64,000 bases of DNA from Acetatifactor sp. (lineage in GTDB: Bacteria > Bacillota > Clostridia > Lachnospirales > Lachnospiraceae). Positions 1 to 9,435 of this stretch are shown in pieces (the first letter of the stretch is position 1; every line of letters begins with the position of its first letter). The notes under the pieces are model-generated. The model was given only the letters and a program-made list of their open reading frames with translations, was not told the origin of the DNA and searched no databases. The translations under genes were made by a program, and so were the position numbers. The stretch spans positions 29,732-93,731 of the forward strand of contig JAILHH010000034.1 of the NCBI GenBank assembly GCA_024695935.1. Reading direction: 5' to 3'.

Positions 1-898
1 GGATCAGCTGTCTGATGAGCTGACCGCCTCCCCACAGGATCAAAAGCCATATTCCAAGGAGGTAATCCCCGTTTATCAGCTTTATCACAGCCCAGGGAAC
101 CATCACTGTTCCCGTTCCGAAAAACGGCAGGAAATCAAGGATCGAAATTCCAAGAGCTACAAGGGCGGCATAATCGATACCAAGGATCATAAATCCGATG
201 AAAAGTATCAGATATATCCACATCTCGATCTTTAACTGAGCCTTAAAATATCCTCCCACGGCAATGACCAGGGATTTCTTTAAAATATCATATTTTTCAA
301 GGAAAGATTCAGGCAGATGCTCGTTGCACCATTTGCTGAGCCCGTCCTTGTCAGAAACAAAGAAATATGAAGATAAAAGTGCCATAATGATGCCGATTAT
401 GACATTGGGCACCTGTTTTGCAAAATTGCCGACGGCCGTAAGGGTCGGTGAACCCATATCACCCATAAATTCCGTTACCGAAGTGCTGACTCCGTCCACC
501 AGATTGCCCAGCTGAAGCCTCATATCCCGGGGAAGCTTATTGATGAGGCCGTTAATGGTAGCACCGCTCTTTCCCACATCTTCAGCTATGCTCTGCCACA
601 TATTCGGAAGGTTTGCCAAAAATCCCGCGAACTGTTCCACAAGCCATGCTCCGAGAAAATAGATCAAAGATACCACCGCAGCCAGAACTATGATGATAAC
701 AAAAGCGGAGCCCGCTTTTCTCTTTAGCTTTACCTTTTCCTCAAAAAACCTGACGGGCGGAGCCGCTATAAGAGCAATGATATAACCCACCACAAAAGGC
801 GAAAAGAACACTATGAGTCTTGGCAGCAAAAATATGATAAGCAGTAAAAATATCAATGCCACTCCGAGATTGACTAAAGCCTTACAATACTTTTTCAT
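1..898 (-). CDS. AI-2E family transporter (YtvI-like), 3' end cut by window edge
   Basis: Reading leftward from an ATG at 898, about 299 codons are open to the window edge, so the C-terminus is missing. The protein is strongly hydrophobic: two helices lie within about residues 10-50, another near 65-85, then a soluble stretch of about 90 residues, then helices near 150-170, 215-235 and beyond. A D-F-L-P-F-F-G-T-G-T motif near residue 260 is characteristic of the AI-2E/PerM/YtvI exporter family. Members export small molecules or ions; the substrate here cannot be read from sequence, and a role in autoinducer-2 export is not implied by the family name. It follows engB with a 41-nt gap and is probably cotranscribed with it. 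Confidence 0.8.
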   Translation of the reverse strand, partial: MKKYCKALVNLGVALIFLLLIIFLLPRLIVFFSPFVVGYIIALIAAPPVRFFEEKVKLKRKAGSAFVIIIVLAAVVSLIYFLGAWLVEQFAGFLANLPNMWQSIAEDVGKSGATINGLINKLPRDMRLQLGNLVDGVSTSVTEFMGDMGSPTLTAVGNFAKQVPNVIIGIIMALLSSYFFVSDKDGLSKWCNEHLPESFLEKYDILKKSLVIAVGGYFKAQLKIEMWIYLILFIGFMILGIDYAALVALGISILDFLPFFGTGTVMVPWAVIKLINGDYLLGIWLLILWGGGQLIRQLI

Positions 899-939
899 TT
901 ATACTCTCCTCGTTTTATCGTAAACTATGAAGACTTATC

Positions 940-1566
940 TTATTCCCCAAACTCTCTGCTCTCTTCAGAGTTCATTTCTTCCACGGCACAAAGCCTGTCC
1001 AAAAGATCGTAGATCTCTTCCCTGCCCTGCTTTGTCTCTGCGGAAAAAGGTATTATAACCGCATCTGCCCCGCATCCGAGTCCGCGTTTTACTGCGGCAA
1101 CCTGTTTTCCGATCTGGCTTCTCTTTATCTTGTCAAGCTTTGTTGCTATGATAATGGGTTCAAAGCCCTGCTCCTTTATCCAGTCATACATCAGCTTGTC
1201 ATTGGCAGAAGGGTCATGCCTTATATCTATCAGCAAAAATACGGCTCTCAAGGTAGGTGATTTATGAAGATAATCTTCGATCATCTTTCCCCACTTCGCC
1301 TGAGTCTCACGGCTTACCTTCGCAAAGCCGTATCCCGGCAGGTCCACAAAATACATTTCATCATTGATATTATAATAGTTTATGGTCTGGGTCTTTCCGG
1401 GCTCAGAACTGGTCCTTGCAAGGGATTTTCTGTTCATAAGAGCATTTATGAGTGATGATTTGCCAACATTACTCTTTCCCGCAAAAGCCACCTCAGGCTT
1501 TCCTGTCTCAGGAATCTTGCTGGTGATACCCACAACGGTTTCCAGACTTACGTTTTTAATTACCAT
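940..1566 (-). CDS. engB: Ribosome biogenesis GTP-binding protein EngB (YsxC/YihA)
   Basis: This 208-residue TRAFAC-class GTPase is needed for late large-subunit (50S) assembly in the cytoplasm. The GTPase motifs are in order: Walker A G-K-S-N-V-G-K-S-S at residues 30-38, G3 D-L-P-G-Y-G at 75-80, G4 T-K-L-D at 142-145 and G5 S-A-E at 175-177. Length matches the family (about 195-210). The start is ATG at 1566. It lies downstream of clpX but is separated from it by a terminator hairpin, so it probably has its own promoter or relies on readthrough. Adjacency to clpX (with lon sometimes between) is the common Firmicutes arrangement. Confidence 0.95.
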   Translation of the reverse strand: MVIKNVSLETVVGITSKIPETGKPEVAFAGKSNVGKSSLINALMNRKSLARTSSEPGKTQTINYYNINDEMYFVDLPGYGFAKVSRETQAKWGKMIEDYLHKSPTLRAVFLLIDIRHDPSANDKLMYDWIKEQGFEPIIIATKLDKIKRSQIGKQVAAVKRGLGCGADAVIIPFSAETKQGREEIYDLLDRLCAVEEMNSEESREFGE

Positions 1567-1583
1567 ATATATTCCTCTTCAAC

Positions 1584-1621
1584 ACACAGATGAAACACGT
1601 TTCATGAATTTCATAACAAAA
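1584..1621. repeat. Short dispersed intergenic repeat, copy A
   Basis: On the plus strand this begins ACACAGATGAAACACG and ends ATAACAAAA. It aligns with copies at 41594-41666 and 49768-49809; the tail motif also appears at 22288-22310. Copies A, the one at 22.3 kb and the one at 49.8 kb abut the T-tract of a terminator. Confidence 0.4.
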
Positions 1622-1622
1622 G

Positions 1623-1646
1623 ACCGCACTGAAAAATCAATGCGGT
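1623..1646 (-). terminator. Intrinsic terminator after clpX
   Basis: The arms ACCGCA and TGCGGT flank a 12-nt loop. On the minus strand the hairpin is followed by CTTTTGTTAT. It lies just past the clpX stop codon. Confidence 0.65.
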
Positions 1647-1656
1647 GCAGTTTTGC

Positions 1657-2907
1657 TTACTTTTTGGAAGTTCTTGTAACAGCAGGTTCTGCCTCACCGT
1701 CCACACATTCCTTCGTAATATTGCAGGAGACGATCGTTTCATCTGAAGGGATCTCATACATGGTATCCATCATGATCTCCTCCATAATGGAGCGAAGTCC
1801 TCTGGCTCCTGTTTTTCTCTCGAAAGCTTTCTTTGCAATGTCGGAAACGGCATCATCCTCAAAGGATAACTTCACTCCGTCCATATCAAAGAGCTTCTGA
1901 TATTGTTTGATCAGAGCGTTCTTTGGCTCTTTAAGTATCCTTACGAGAGCGGCTTCATCAAGGCCCTTTAAAGATACGGAAATAGGAACACGTCCCACGA
2001 ATTCGGGGATAAGACCGAATTTAACCAGATCCTGAGGTGTCACCATCTGCAAAAGCTCGCCGATCTCCTTTGTGCTCTTCTCTGCAAGTTCCGTGTTAAA
2101 TCCGATGGATTTACGGTCCAGTCTGCTCTCAACGATCTTTTCAAGTCCGTCAAAAGCTCCTCCGCAGATAAAGAGGATATTGGTGGTATCGATCTGGATC
2201 AGTTCCTGGTGAGGATGCTTTCTGCCTCCCTGGGGCGGAACCGATGCAACCGTACCCTCGACGATTTTTAATAGTGCCTGCTGAACACCTTCACCCGAAA
2301 CATCTCTGGTGATCGATACGTTCTCACTCTTTTTGGTGATCTTATCTATCTCATCGATATAAATTATACCGTACTGAGCTCTCTCCACATCATAATCCGC
2401 TGCCTGGATGAGCTTCAGCAGAATATTCTCAACGTCTTCTCCCACGTATCCGGCCTCTGTAAGTGTGGTGGCATCGGCTATGGCAAAAGGTACATTTATG
2501 ATCTTTGCCAGAGTCTGTGCAAGATATGTCTTTCCGGAACCGGTGGGACCGATCATGATGATATTACTCTTTTGAAGTTCCACATCATCCACGGTCTTGG
2601 GTGCCGTCACTCTCTTGTAGTGATTGTATACGGCAACGGAGAGGACTTTCTTTGCCTCCTCCTGACCTATAACATAATCATCCAGAAAAGTCTTTATCTC
2701 CTTTGGTTTCAGGAGATTGATCTCCATGGGAAGCTTTTCTGAGAATTCATCATCCTCCAGTTCTTCCTCCAATATATCTCTGCATATGTCCACACACTCG
2801 TCACAGATATATACTCCGGAGGGTCCTGCGATAAGCTTTTTTACCTGTCCCTGATGCTTTCCGCAAAAAGAACATTTTATATCATTTGAGGAACTCTTTC
2901 CTGCCAT
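1657..2907 (-). CDS. clpX: ATP-dependent Clp protease ATP-binding subunit ClpX
   Basis: This is the AAA+ unfoldase that delivers tagged or damaged proteins to ClpP. The N-terminal zinc-binding domain has Cys12, Cys15, Cys35 and Cys38. The AAA+ module has Walker A G-P-T-G-S-G-K-T at 120-127, a G-Y-V-G pore loop at 153-156, Walker B I-Y-I-D-E-I-D at 182-188, the ClpP-docking I-G-F loop at 268-270, an arginine finger in F-V-G-R-V-P near 306, and sensor 2 G-A-R-G-L-R at 367-372. At 416 residues it has full family length. It starts at ATG 2907, 17 nt after the clpP stop, so the two are one operon. Confidence 0.98.
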   Translation of the reverse strand: MAGKSSSNDIKCSFCGKHQGQVKKLIAGPSGVYICDECVDICRDILEEELEDDEFSEKLPMEINLLKPKEIKTFLDDYVIGQEEAKKVLSVAVYNHYKRVTAPKTVDDVELQKSNIIMIGPTGSGKTYLAQTLAKIINVPFAIADATTLTEAGYVGEDVENILLKLIQAADYDVERAQYGIIYIDEIDKITKKSENVSITRDVSGEGVQQALLKIVEGTVASVPPQGGRKHPHQELIQIDTTNILFICGGAFDGLEKIVESRLDRKSIGFNTELAEKSTKEIGELLQMVTPQDLVKFGLIPEFVGRVPISVSLKGLDEAALVRILKEPKNALIKQYQKLFDMDGVKLSFEDDAVSDIAKKAFERKTGARGLRSIMEEIMMDTMYEIPSDETIVSCNITKECVDGEAEPAVTRTSKK

Positions 2908-2924
2908 TTATTTACTCCAGTCTA

Positions 2925-3521
2925 TTAGTTTTTAGAGGCGTCATGGAAAGTGATCACCTTGTCCACAAGGCCGTATTCGCATGCTTCCTCGGCACTCTTC
3001 CAATTGTCTCTCTCTGTATCCTCACAGATGGTCTCATAGGGCTTGCCTGTATTCTCGGCAAGCATTCTGTTTAATTTTTCCTTTGTACGCAGAATATGCT
3101 TTGCTGCGATCTCGATCTCTGTAGCCTGTCCCTGTGTACCTCCGAGGGGCTGATGGATCATGATCTCTGCGTTGGGAAGTGCATATCTCTTTCCCTTTGC
3201 TCCGCCTGCAAGAAGGAATGCTCCCATGCTGGCTGCCATTCCGATACATACTGTGGAAACATCACACTTGATATATTGCATTGTATCATAGATTGCCATA
3301 CCTGCGGTAACGGATCCTCCGGGACTGTTGATATAGAGGTGGATATCCTTTTCGGGATCCTCTGCCTCGAGGAACAAAAGCTCGGCCACGATGATGCTGG
3401 CTGTGGTCTCATTTACTTCCTCTCCCAAAATAATGATTCTATCCTTTAAAAGTCTTGAATAAATATCATAAGAGCGCTCACCCTTACTTGTCTGTTCAAT
3501 GACATAAGGCACTAAACTCAT
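2925..3521 (-). CDS. clpP: ATP-dependent Clp protease proteolytic subunit ClpP
   Basis: This is the serine peptidase subunit that forms the tetradecameric barrel with ClpX or ClpC caps. The catalytic triad is visible as Ser98 (G-M-A-A-S-M-G), His123 (M-I-H-Q-P) and Asp172 (E-R-D-N-W). The oxyanion region S-P-G-G-S is at 66-70. Its 198 residues are typical. The ATG at 3521 has a strong AGGAGG upstream. It is directly followed by clpX. In many Firmicutes tig precedes clpP immediately; here a chemoreceptor gene lies between them. Confidence 0.98.
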   Translation of the reverse strand: MSLVPYVIEQTSKGERSYDIYSRLLKDRIIILGEEVNETTASIIVAELLFLEAEDPEKDIHLYINSPGGSVTAGMAIYDTMQYIKCDVSTVCIGMAASMGAFLLAGGAKGKRYALPNAEIMIHQPLGGTQGQATEIEIAAKHILRTKEKLNRMLAENTGKPYETICEDTERDNWKSAEEACEYGLVDKVITFHDASKN

Positions 3522-3687
3522 ACTGTTTCCTCCTGTTTGTCTGTACTTATAGTTGCGTAAAAAGCTGATGACTTAACATCGATTTTACACTCATGAACTA
3601 ATATTATCCTAAGTCTTTGCCATTTTCAACTTCAAAGAGTACTTTTAATAAAAAGTTAATCTTAATTAATTCCCTGAAAACCAAGAA

Positions 3688-3717
3688 AGTGGCACCGGGA
3701 GGATTCCCGATGCCACT
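3688..3717 (-). terminator. Intrinsic terminator after chemoreceptor gene
   Basis: AGTGGCA-C-CGGGA pairs with TCCCG-A-TGCCACT across a GGAT loop. On the minus strand the tail is TTTCTTGGTTTT. It lies 24 nt beyond the stop of the chemoreceptor gene, upstream of clpP, and separates the two transcripts. Confidence 0.8.
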
Positions 3718-3740
3718 CGATAAGCATATAGATTTTCCGC

Positions 3741-5513
3741 TTAGAATCTAAACTCCTGCAAAAGTGCTTTCAGATCATCGGCAAGTACCTGAGTATTGGC
3801 GCTGATCTTTGTGATGCTTTCAACAGAATCCTGTACAAAGGAAGCCGAAGCCGATGTTTCTTCCGATCCTGCAGCGCAGTCCTCTGCGGAATCTGAAAGG
3901 GATTTGACAGCTTCCACAACAACTTTGCAACTCTTGTCCATTTCCTGGCTGAGTGAGTCGAGGGAGTTGATCTCTTTATTGATCACACCAACCTTGTCAA
4001 CGATCAAACGGTACTTCTCGCCTGTTGCAAATACGCTCTCTGTCTGAGTCTTAACAGCTTCCTGAACCTGTACTCGCTGTTCTGATGCCTGTTCAACACA
4101 TGAACTGAGTTCTGCAAGCATGCTGTCGATGGTATTTACCGCATCTGCTGACTGTGCTGCCAAAGCTCTGATCTCATCTGCAACAACCGCAAATCCTCTT
4201 CCCATCTCACCTGCTCTTGCAGCCTCGATAGAAGCATTCAGTGACAGGAGATTTGTCTGGGATGCGATATCCGAGATCAAATGGCTGGTCTCGCCGATCT
4301 TTGATGCGCTTTCCGTCATGGCGTCTATTGCATCAAATATTCTCTGGAATGCATCGTCGTTTGCCTTTGTATCTCTCTGAAGCTGATCCACAACTTCCAT
4401 ACCGTCCTTTGTAACGGCCTCGATCTCTTTGCTTACATTTGCCAGATTCTCTGCTGTCTCATTGCTGGCAATGACGATCTCGCCCAGGATTTTTGTCTGC
4501 TCGGATGCCTCGTTTGTCTCTGTAGCCTGTTCTGAGATCTTTTCTGCGATATCATTTATGGCAACCGTGATCTGTCCGGTTGTATTCTTTACATCATCGG
4601 AAGATTTATTTAATGACTCTGATGCCTCTGAGATCTTGTCCGATGACTGATTGATCAGATGCAGGATATCGTTCTGGCTCTTGAATAGATTAACTGTGGC
4701 ATCTGCCATCTGTGCGATCTCATCATTTCCCTTTACATTCTGAGGATCATATGTGAGATTCTTTGCAGCCAGCTCCAGAATATTTGTCTTGGAGATCCTG
4801 ATACCTTTTAATATTCCGCGAACGGTGAATATGAACAATACCACAACGATAGCGATCAGGATCGCAGCATATACAAATGCCTTAACAAGATTTTTTGAAT
4901 TGTTATTCGACAATCCGTCCAGCATTAAAACCGCGTACATGTCGATAAAGTCTTTGATATTATTGACATACTCTTCGCAGTTGTCAAAATGTGCGATATG
5001 AGCCGCATAATCACCTGTATTGGTTTCCGGATCGAAACTGTTATAAAAAGCAGTATATTCATCAGAGAACTGCTGAACCAGATCCGTAAATTTTCTGGTG
5101 TCTGTCAGATATCCGTCACCGTCAGTCTCAGGTGTAAATCCGTTAGCCTTAGCCAGATACTGCAAAGTATATTCGGAGTAGGCTTTAGGATCCTCTTTTA
5201 TAAGAGCTACTGCGGTATCAAGATGATCCCACATCTGCTGATAATTTACTTCATAACCGTGCCTGTTATCTTCAACGTCCTCAGTGGTTATCGCGTCATG
5301 CAGTTCCATAGCCGCCACAAGGGCCTGATACATGTCTCGCTCACCATTGATGATATTGGTGTTGGCTATATAAACTCTGTTGTACAATACATTCTCCATG
5401 GAGTTTTCAACTACGGATGTCATCTTTCCCATGCCAAAAAGCAAAATGGCAATAAGAAGTAACATGGCGACTCCAATCAAAATGAATTTCGTTTTAAGTG
5501 ATTTAATCTTCAC
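3741..5513 (-). CDS. Methyl-accepting chemotaxis protein, two-TM with extracellular sensor
   Basis: A 590-residue transmembrane chemoreceptor. TM1 is at about residues 9-28, an extracytoplasmic helical sensor domain runs to about 205 (a four-helix-bundle type is plausible), TM2 is at 208-232, and a HAMP-like linker follows. The cytoplasmic signalling hairpin has its conserved tip ([18 protein letters not shown]) near 420-440, where CheA and CheW dock. The start is GTG at 5513, supported by AAGGAGG six bases upstream; no ATG in the first codons competes. The ligand is unknown. It sits between tig and clpP with terminators on both sides, so it is a single-gene unit inserted in a housekeeping cluster. 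Confidence 0.93.
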   Translation of the reverse strand: MKIKSLKTKFILIGVAMLLLIAILLFGMGKMTSVVENSMENVLYNRVYIANTNIINGERDMYQALVAAMELHDAITTEDVEDNRHGYEVNYQQMWDHLDTAVALIKEDPKAYSEYTLQYLAKANGFTPETDGDGYLTDTRKFTDLVQQFSDEYTAFYNSFDPETNTGDYAAHIAHFDNCEEYVNNIKDFIDMYAVLMLDGLSNNNSKNLVKAFVYAAILIAIVVVLFIFTVRGILKGIRISKTNILELAAKNLTYDPQNVKGNDEIAQMADATVNLFKSQNDILHLINQSSDKISEASESLNKSSDDVKNTTGQITVAINDIAEKISEQATETNEASEQTKILGEIVIASNETAENLANVSKEIEAVTKDGMEVVDQLQRDTKANDDAFQRIFDAIDAMTESASKIGETSHLISDIASQTNLLSLNASIEAARAGEMGRGFAVVADEIRALAAQSADAVNTIDSMLAELSSCVEQASEQRVQVQEAVKTQTESVFATGEKYRLIVDKVGVINKEINSLDSLSQEMDKSCKVVVEAVKSLSDSAEDCAAGSEETSASASFVQDSVESITKISANTQVLADDLKALLQEFRF

Positions 5514-5645
5514 AGTTGCCTCCTTATCTGTTGCCCAAAAGCAACAAGTTCTATAGTCTGATAACCCTATCTCAATTCTACTCTCTTAATATGAATTTCA
5601 TAAGGAAAATATTTACGCTAAAACATATGATTTTTACGCAAATAA

Positions 5646-5668
5646 AGAGAGCACAAAATGTGCTCTCT
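5646..5668 (-). terminator. Intrinsic terminator after tig
   Basis: AGAGAGCAC pairs with GTGCTCTCT around a 5-nt loop. On the minus strand it continues TTTATTTGCG. It lies 31 nt after the tig stop. Confidence 0.8.
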
Positions 5669-5698
5669 CTAAAAAAAACTGTATTGAATGTTCTATAA

Positions 5699-7036
5699 TT
5701 ATTCAGCGTCTGCTTCCTCAGCCTTCTTTGAAGACTTCTTTGCAGCGGGCTTTGACTCCTTTGCGTTCTCTACAACGAACTCAACTGCCTTCTTAACAAG
5801 GATATCCTCTTTAACCTGCTTTGCTCCTGACTCTCCGAGGAGTTCCTTAACCTTGTCTGTCTCCATCTGATAAGCTTCAGCCATTGTCTTGATCTCGCTG
5901 TCGAACTCTTCATCTGTTGCCTCAAAGTTCTCTGCCTTTGCAACAGCTTCAAGAACAAGTCTTGACTGGATTCTTCTGAGTGCCTGAGGTTTAACCTGCT
6001 CAAGGAAAGCATCAGCTGTCATGCCGGTGAACTGCATATACTGCTGCATTGAAAGACCCTGTGACTGAAGTCTCTGAGCGAAATCCTCAACCATCTGTCT
6101 CTGCTGTGTCTCAAGCATTGCATCGGGAATATCCATCTTTGCATCTGCGATGATAGCATCGATAACCGCATCTTCCTTTGCATCCTTTGCGGCATCAGCC
6201 TTTCTTGAAAGGATGTTCTTCTTTACATCTTCCTTGTACTCAGCAAATGTATCGAACTCTGAAACTTCGCTTGCGAATTCATCGTCAAGCTCGGGAAGTT
6301 CCTTTTCTTTGATATCTTTTACTGTTACTTTGAATACTGCTGCCTTACCTGCAAGAGCCTCTGCCTGATAATCCTCAGGGAAAGTTACATTAACGTCAAC
6401 TTCCTTGCCGATCTCTGCTCCGATAAGTCCTGCCTCAAATCCGGGAATGAATGCGCCTGAACCGATGGTAAGAGGATAATCTGTACCCTTTCCGCCGTCG
6501 AATGCAACACCGTCAACAAATCCTTCGAAATCGATTGTTGTGATATCTCCGTCTTTTACAGGTCTGTCTGTGATATCGATATTTCTTGCATTGTTCTCAC
6601 GCTCTTTGTTGATCTCAGCATCAACTTCTTCGTCTGTTACGTCGATGTCAACCTTGTCGATCTTTACTCCCTTGTATTTGCCAAGCTCAACTTCGGGCTT
6701 TAAAGCAACCTCAGCTGTAAATACAAAATTCTTTCCTGCCTCGATGGTAACTACATCGATCTTGGGCTGGGATACGATATCCTCACCGCAGTTGTCTGCT
6801 GCCTCTGCATAAGCATCGGGAATGATGAGATTAGCTGCATCCTCAAAGAAAACTTCCTTGCCGTACATCTGCTCGATAAGCTTTCTGGGAGCTTTTCCCT
6901 TACGGAAACCGGGAACGGAAATTTTGTTCTTATTATTCTGATAAGCCTTCTCAACTGCGTCTTCAAACTTAGCTGCTTCTACCTCGATAGTGAGGACAGC
7001 CATATTGTTGTCTTTTTTTTCTACTTTACAACTCAT
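5699..7036 (-). CDS. tig: Trigger factor, ribosome-associated chaperone and prolyl isomerase
   Basis: Trigger factor binds ribosomal protein L23 at the tunnel exit and shields nascent chains. From the ATG at 7036 the protein is 445 residues. The N-terminal domain carries the ribosome-binding signature G-F-R-K-G-K-A-P near residues 43-50, followed by the FKBP-type isomerase domain and the helical C-terminal cradle. A Lys/Ala-rich tail ends the protein. An upstream in-frame ATG at 7072 would add 12 residues, but the AGGAGG at 7047-7052 lies inside that extension and is correctly spaced for 7036, so I chose 7036. It is the usual head gene of the tig-clpP-clpX region. Confidence 0.96.
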   Translation of the reverse strand: MSCKVEKKDNNMAVLTIEVEAAKFEDAVEKAYQNNKNKISVPGFRKGKAPRKLIEQMYGKEVFFEDAANLIIPDAYAEAADNCGEDIVSQPKIDVVTIEAGKNFVFTAEVALKPEVELGKYKGVKIDKVDIDVTDEEVDAEINKERENNARNIDITDRPVKDGDITTIDFEGFVDGVAFDGGKGTDYPLTIGSGAFIPGFEAGLIGAEIGKEVDVNVTFPEDYQAEALAGKAAVFKVTVKDIKEKELPELDDEFASEVSEFDTFAEYKEDVKKNILSRKADAAKDAKEDAVIDAIIADAKMDIPDAMLETQQRQMVEDFAQRLQSQGLSMQQYMQFTGMTADAFLEQVKPQALRRIQSRLVLEAVAKAENFEATDEEFDSEIKTMAEAYQMETDKVKELLGESGAKQVKEDILVKKAVEFVVENAKESKPAAKKSSKKAEEADAE

Positions 7037-7184
7037 TGTTGTACTTCCTCCTTGAGGGCTTAAAACGCCCATAAATTATACATTTTCTCTTGTTTGCGGC
7101 ATGAATTTCCCATCACGCCACAGTCATTTTGAAATTATAGCACAAGCCTGCTAAAAAGACAAATAATTTTTGCATATTCTGTTT

Positions 7185-8525
7185 TTATGCTTTTACATGG
7201 GATGCAATAACAATGATCCTGTTATCTTTATTACCCTCTATAAAGTCAGAAGCTTTTTTTCTGTTTTCCTCATCAAGCCCAGTAAAAGGTTCATCGAGAA
7301 GTATCATGGGAAAGTCTCCTGCAAAAGCCCGAAGCAGTGAAACTCTCCTCTTTTGTCCACCGGAGAGATCCCTGACCGGCTTTTGTATATCCTCAGTGCC
7401 AAGCAGGGTCAGGGCAAGTTCATGCGCTCTTTTCCTGTCGCACCCTCCAAGCATTATATTTGTGATGGCGTCATGATCTTCAAAAAGCCTGTCCTCCTGA
7501 AAACAAAACGCCGCCTCCGGGGCATTCACACTTCCTCTGTCCGGTTTTTCAAGTTCTGAGAGGATTCTTAGCGTTGTGGTCTTACCGCTTCCTGACGGGT
7601 CATTTAGAAAATATATATTTCCCGAAAAAAGCTCCATGTTCACATTTTTTAATACTTCCTCATCCCCAAAACTTTTGCTGACATTTCGGAGTACTGCACT
7701 CGCTTCTGGGGACGTTTTTTTCTCCGTGAAAGTGATCTTACCGGTTCTTGGATAAAAATAAATATCCAAAAGCTTTATGAATAACTTTTCGGCAAGAAAA
7801 CTTATGATAATGATCGCCACCGCCCAGGCAAAGACCCCGGGAGTATCCAGATATATCTTTGACAGATACAATCTTCCTCCGATGGAATACTTTGGGGTTC
7901 CGATTATCTCTGCCGCAATCCCTGCCTTAAAACACATTCCGACAGATATCTTTGCCGCACTGTATACATTATCCTTCACAGCCTCCTTGTAGATAAATCT
8001 GTAGGAGGTAAGGGGCGAAAAATGATATATATGCGCCACTTCCAGCATCTTTTTGTCAACTGTCTTCATTCCTTCAAGGATATTTATATACATATTGGGA
8101 AGGGCAACCGGGATGCATACCGCCAGTGTCAAAAGGTCCGTTCCCCACCAGATTATCATGAGCACCACAAAAACGGCCACAGGCACACTTTTAAAAACCC
8201 CCACCAACGGGGCAAAGAACTCCTTAGCCGCTTTGAATCTCACAGCGATAATACTCATTATCACCGCAAGCAAAAATCCTGTTATGATCCCCAGGATTAT
8301 CCTTATGATACTTCCGGATAATGAAATATAAAAATCTGCGGTAAGCAGGTACTCCCATAAAGTCACAACAGTTTTTACGGGAGAAGCCAGCAAAATATCA
8401 TTATGAACTATCATGGCTGTTACTTGCCAAAGTAACAGCCATATTATCAGGATAAAAGTTTTGTTTTTAATAGTAGAAGTCCTCTTCGGGGAGGCTTCCT
8501 CCGATGAATGCGGGGTTCTTTTCAT
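7185..8525 (-). CDS. ABC transporter permease fused to its ATPase (nitrate/sulfonate/taurine-type)
   Basis: One chain of 446 residues holds both halves of an importer. Residues about 20-255 are a six-helix BPD-type permease with an E-A-hydrophobic-loop region that would contact the ATPase. Residues about 277-446 are a compact ATPase with Walker A D-P-S-G-S-G-K-T-T near 306-314, Q-loop F-Q-E-D, signature L-S-G-G-Q at 388-392 and Walker B I-L-L-D-E-P near 406-411. The first Gly of the usual G-P-S-G loop is Asp here. SsuC/SsuB-like systems normally use separate proteins. The ATG at 8525 is preceded by AGAGGTGA and overlaps the binding-protein gene by 59 nt in another frame, which suggests translational coupling. 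The substrate is unknown. Confidence 0.85.
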   Translation of the reverse strand: MKRTPHSSEEASPKRTSTIKNKTFILIIWLLLWQVTAMIVHNDILLASPVKTVVTLWEYLLTADFYISLSGSIIRIILGIITGFLLAVIMSIIAVRFKAAKEFFAPLVGVFKSVPVAVFVVLMIIWWGTDLLTLAVCIPVALPNMYINILEGMKTVDKKMLEVAHIYHFSPLTSYRFIYKEAVKDNVYSAAKISVGMCFKAGIAAEIIGTPKYSIGGRLYLSKIYLDTPGVFAWAVAIIIISFLAEKLFIKLLDIYFYPRTGKITFTEKKTSPEASAVLRNVSKSFGDEEVLKNVNMELFSGNIYFLNDPSGSGKTTTLRILSELEKPDRGSVNAPEAAFCFQEDRLFEDHDAITNIMLGGCDRKRAHELALTLLGTEDIQKPVRDLSGGQKRRVSLLRAFAGDFPMILLDEPFTGLDEENRKKASDFIEGNKDNRIIVIASHVKA

Positions 8526-9435
8526 AGATCACCTCTAAGTATCCTTTGAGAGATTTTTTCATCTCATCTCCTGTGATGCTGACGATACTGCAATTTGGAA
8601 TGGCCTTTTTTGCTATTGGCTCTTTTGCAACGATCTCTCTCTTTACGGCAAGAGCTGCAGCCTCATCCACATTTCCGTTCACAAACTCAACACTGTTTTT
8701 GTGATCTTCCAAAAATTTCTTTACCACATCGGGATTTTCCTCTGCAAAAGCTTTTCTCACCACAGTTACTCCCGTTACGATACCGCAATCGGGATTTACT
8801 TCCTCCCAGAGGGCATTCATATCCAAAACCACTTTCAGGTTCTCATTCTGTATACATGCCGCCGTCACAAATGGCTGAGGTAATAATCCGATGGCTGAAC
8901 CATCCTCTGAAAGCACGCTTACCACCTCTGTGGCTTCTGCTCTGAAATCCAGATTTACATCATTTAAGATACCGTTTTGTTCCAATATATAGGTAAGGAC
9001 CAGATCAGGTGTTGTTCCCTGTCCCGTGAGCACTATTGTCTTTCCCTTCAGATCATCCACGCTGCCTATGGTATCATCAGCGGCAACCATATAGAGGACT
9101 CCCAGAGTGTTAATATCGATCACTTCCACGCCACCCTCTGTCTTTTGATACAGATTTGCTGCTGCATTTGAAGGGATAAGTGCTATGTCAACCTGTCCCT
9201 GGATTATCTGGGGAAGTATCTCATCTGCACCGGTATACATCTGAAAATCATAATTCAGATCTGTCTTTTTGTTCTCACTCTCTTCCATAAGTTCCAAGAG
9301 TCCCATGGATGTGGGGCCTTTAAGGGATGCCACCCTCACTGTACCTTCAAACTGCTTTTTTCCGCAGCCTGTCATAATGGCAAACACCATTGAAATACAA
9401 ACTGCAATGCTCAATACCTTTTTCATTGCTTTCAT
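8467..9435 (-). CDS. ABC transporter substrate-binding lipoprotein (NMT1/SsuA-like)
   Basis: A 322-residue secreted binding protein. A lipoprotein signal peptide ends with the lipobox I-M-T-G-C, giving a lipidated Cys24. The mature part has the bilobed PBP type-II organisation of the SsuA/TauA/NMT1 group (V-R-V-A-S-L-K-G-P-T-S near the start, then a V-D-D-L-K-G-K-T-I-V-L motif). These proteins bind sulfonates, nitrate, thiamine precursors or similar small organics; the ligand cannot be assigned here. ATG 9435 has AAAGGAGA upstream and overlaps the kinase stop by 4 nt. Its partner is the fused permease-ATPase immediately downstream. Confidence 0.85.
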   Translation of the reverse strand: MKAMKKVLSIAVCISMVFAIMTGCGKKQFEGTVRVASLKGPTSMGLLELMEESENKKTDLNYDFQMYTGADEILPQIIQGQVDIALIPSNAAANLYQKTEGGVEVIDINTLGVLYMVAADDTIGSVDDLKGKTIVLTGQGTTPDLVLTYILEQNGILNDVNLDFRAEATEVVSVLSEDGSAIGLLPQPFVTAACIQNENLKVVLDMNALWEEVNPDCGIVTGVTVVRKAFAEENPDVVKKFLEDHKNSVEFVNGNVDEAAALAVKREIVAKEPIAKKAIPNCSIVSITGDEMKKSLKGYLEVIYEKNPAFIGGSLPEEDFYY

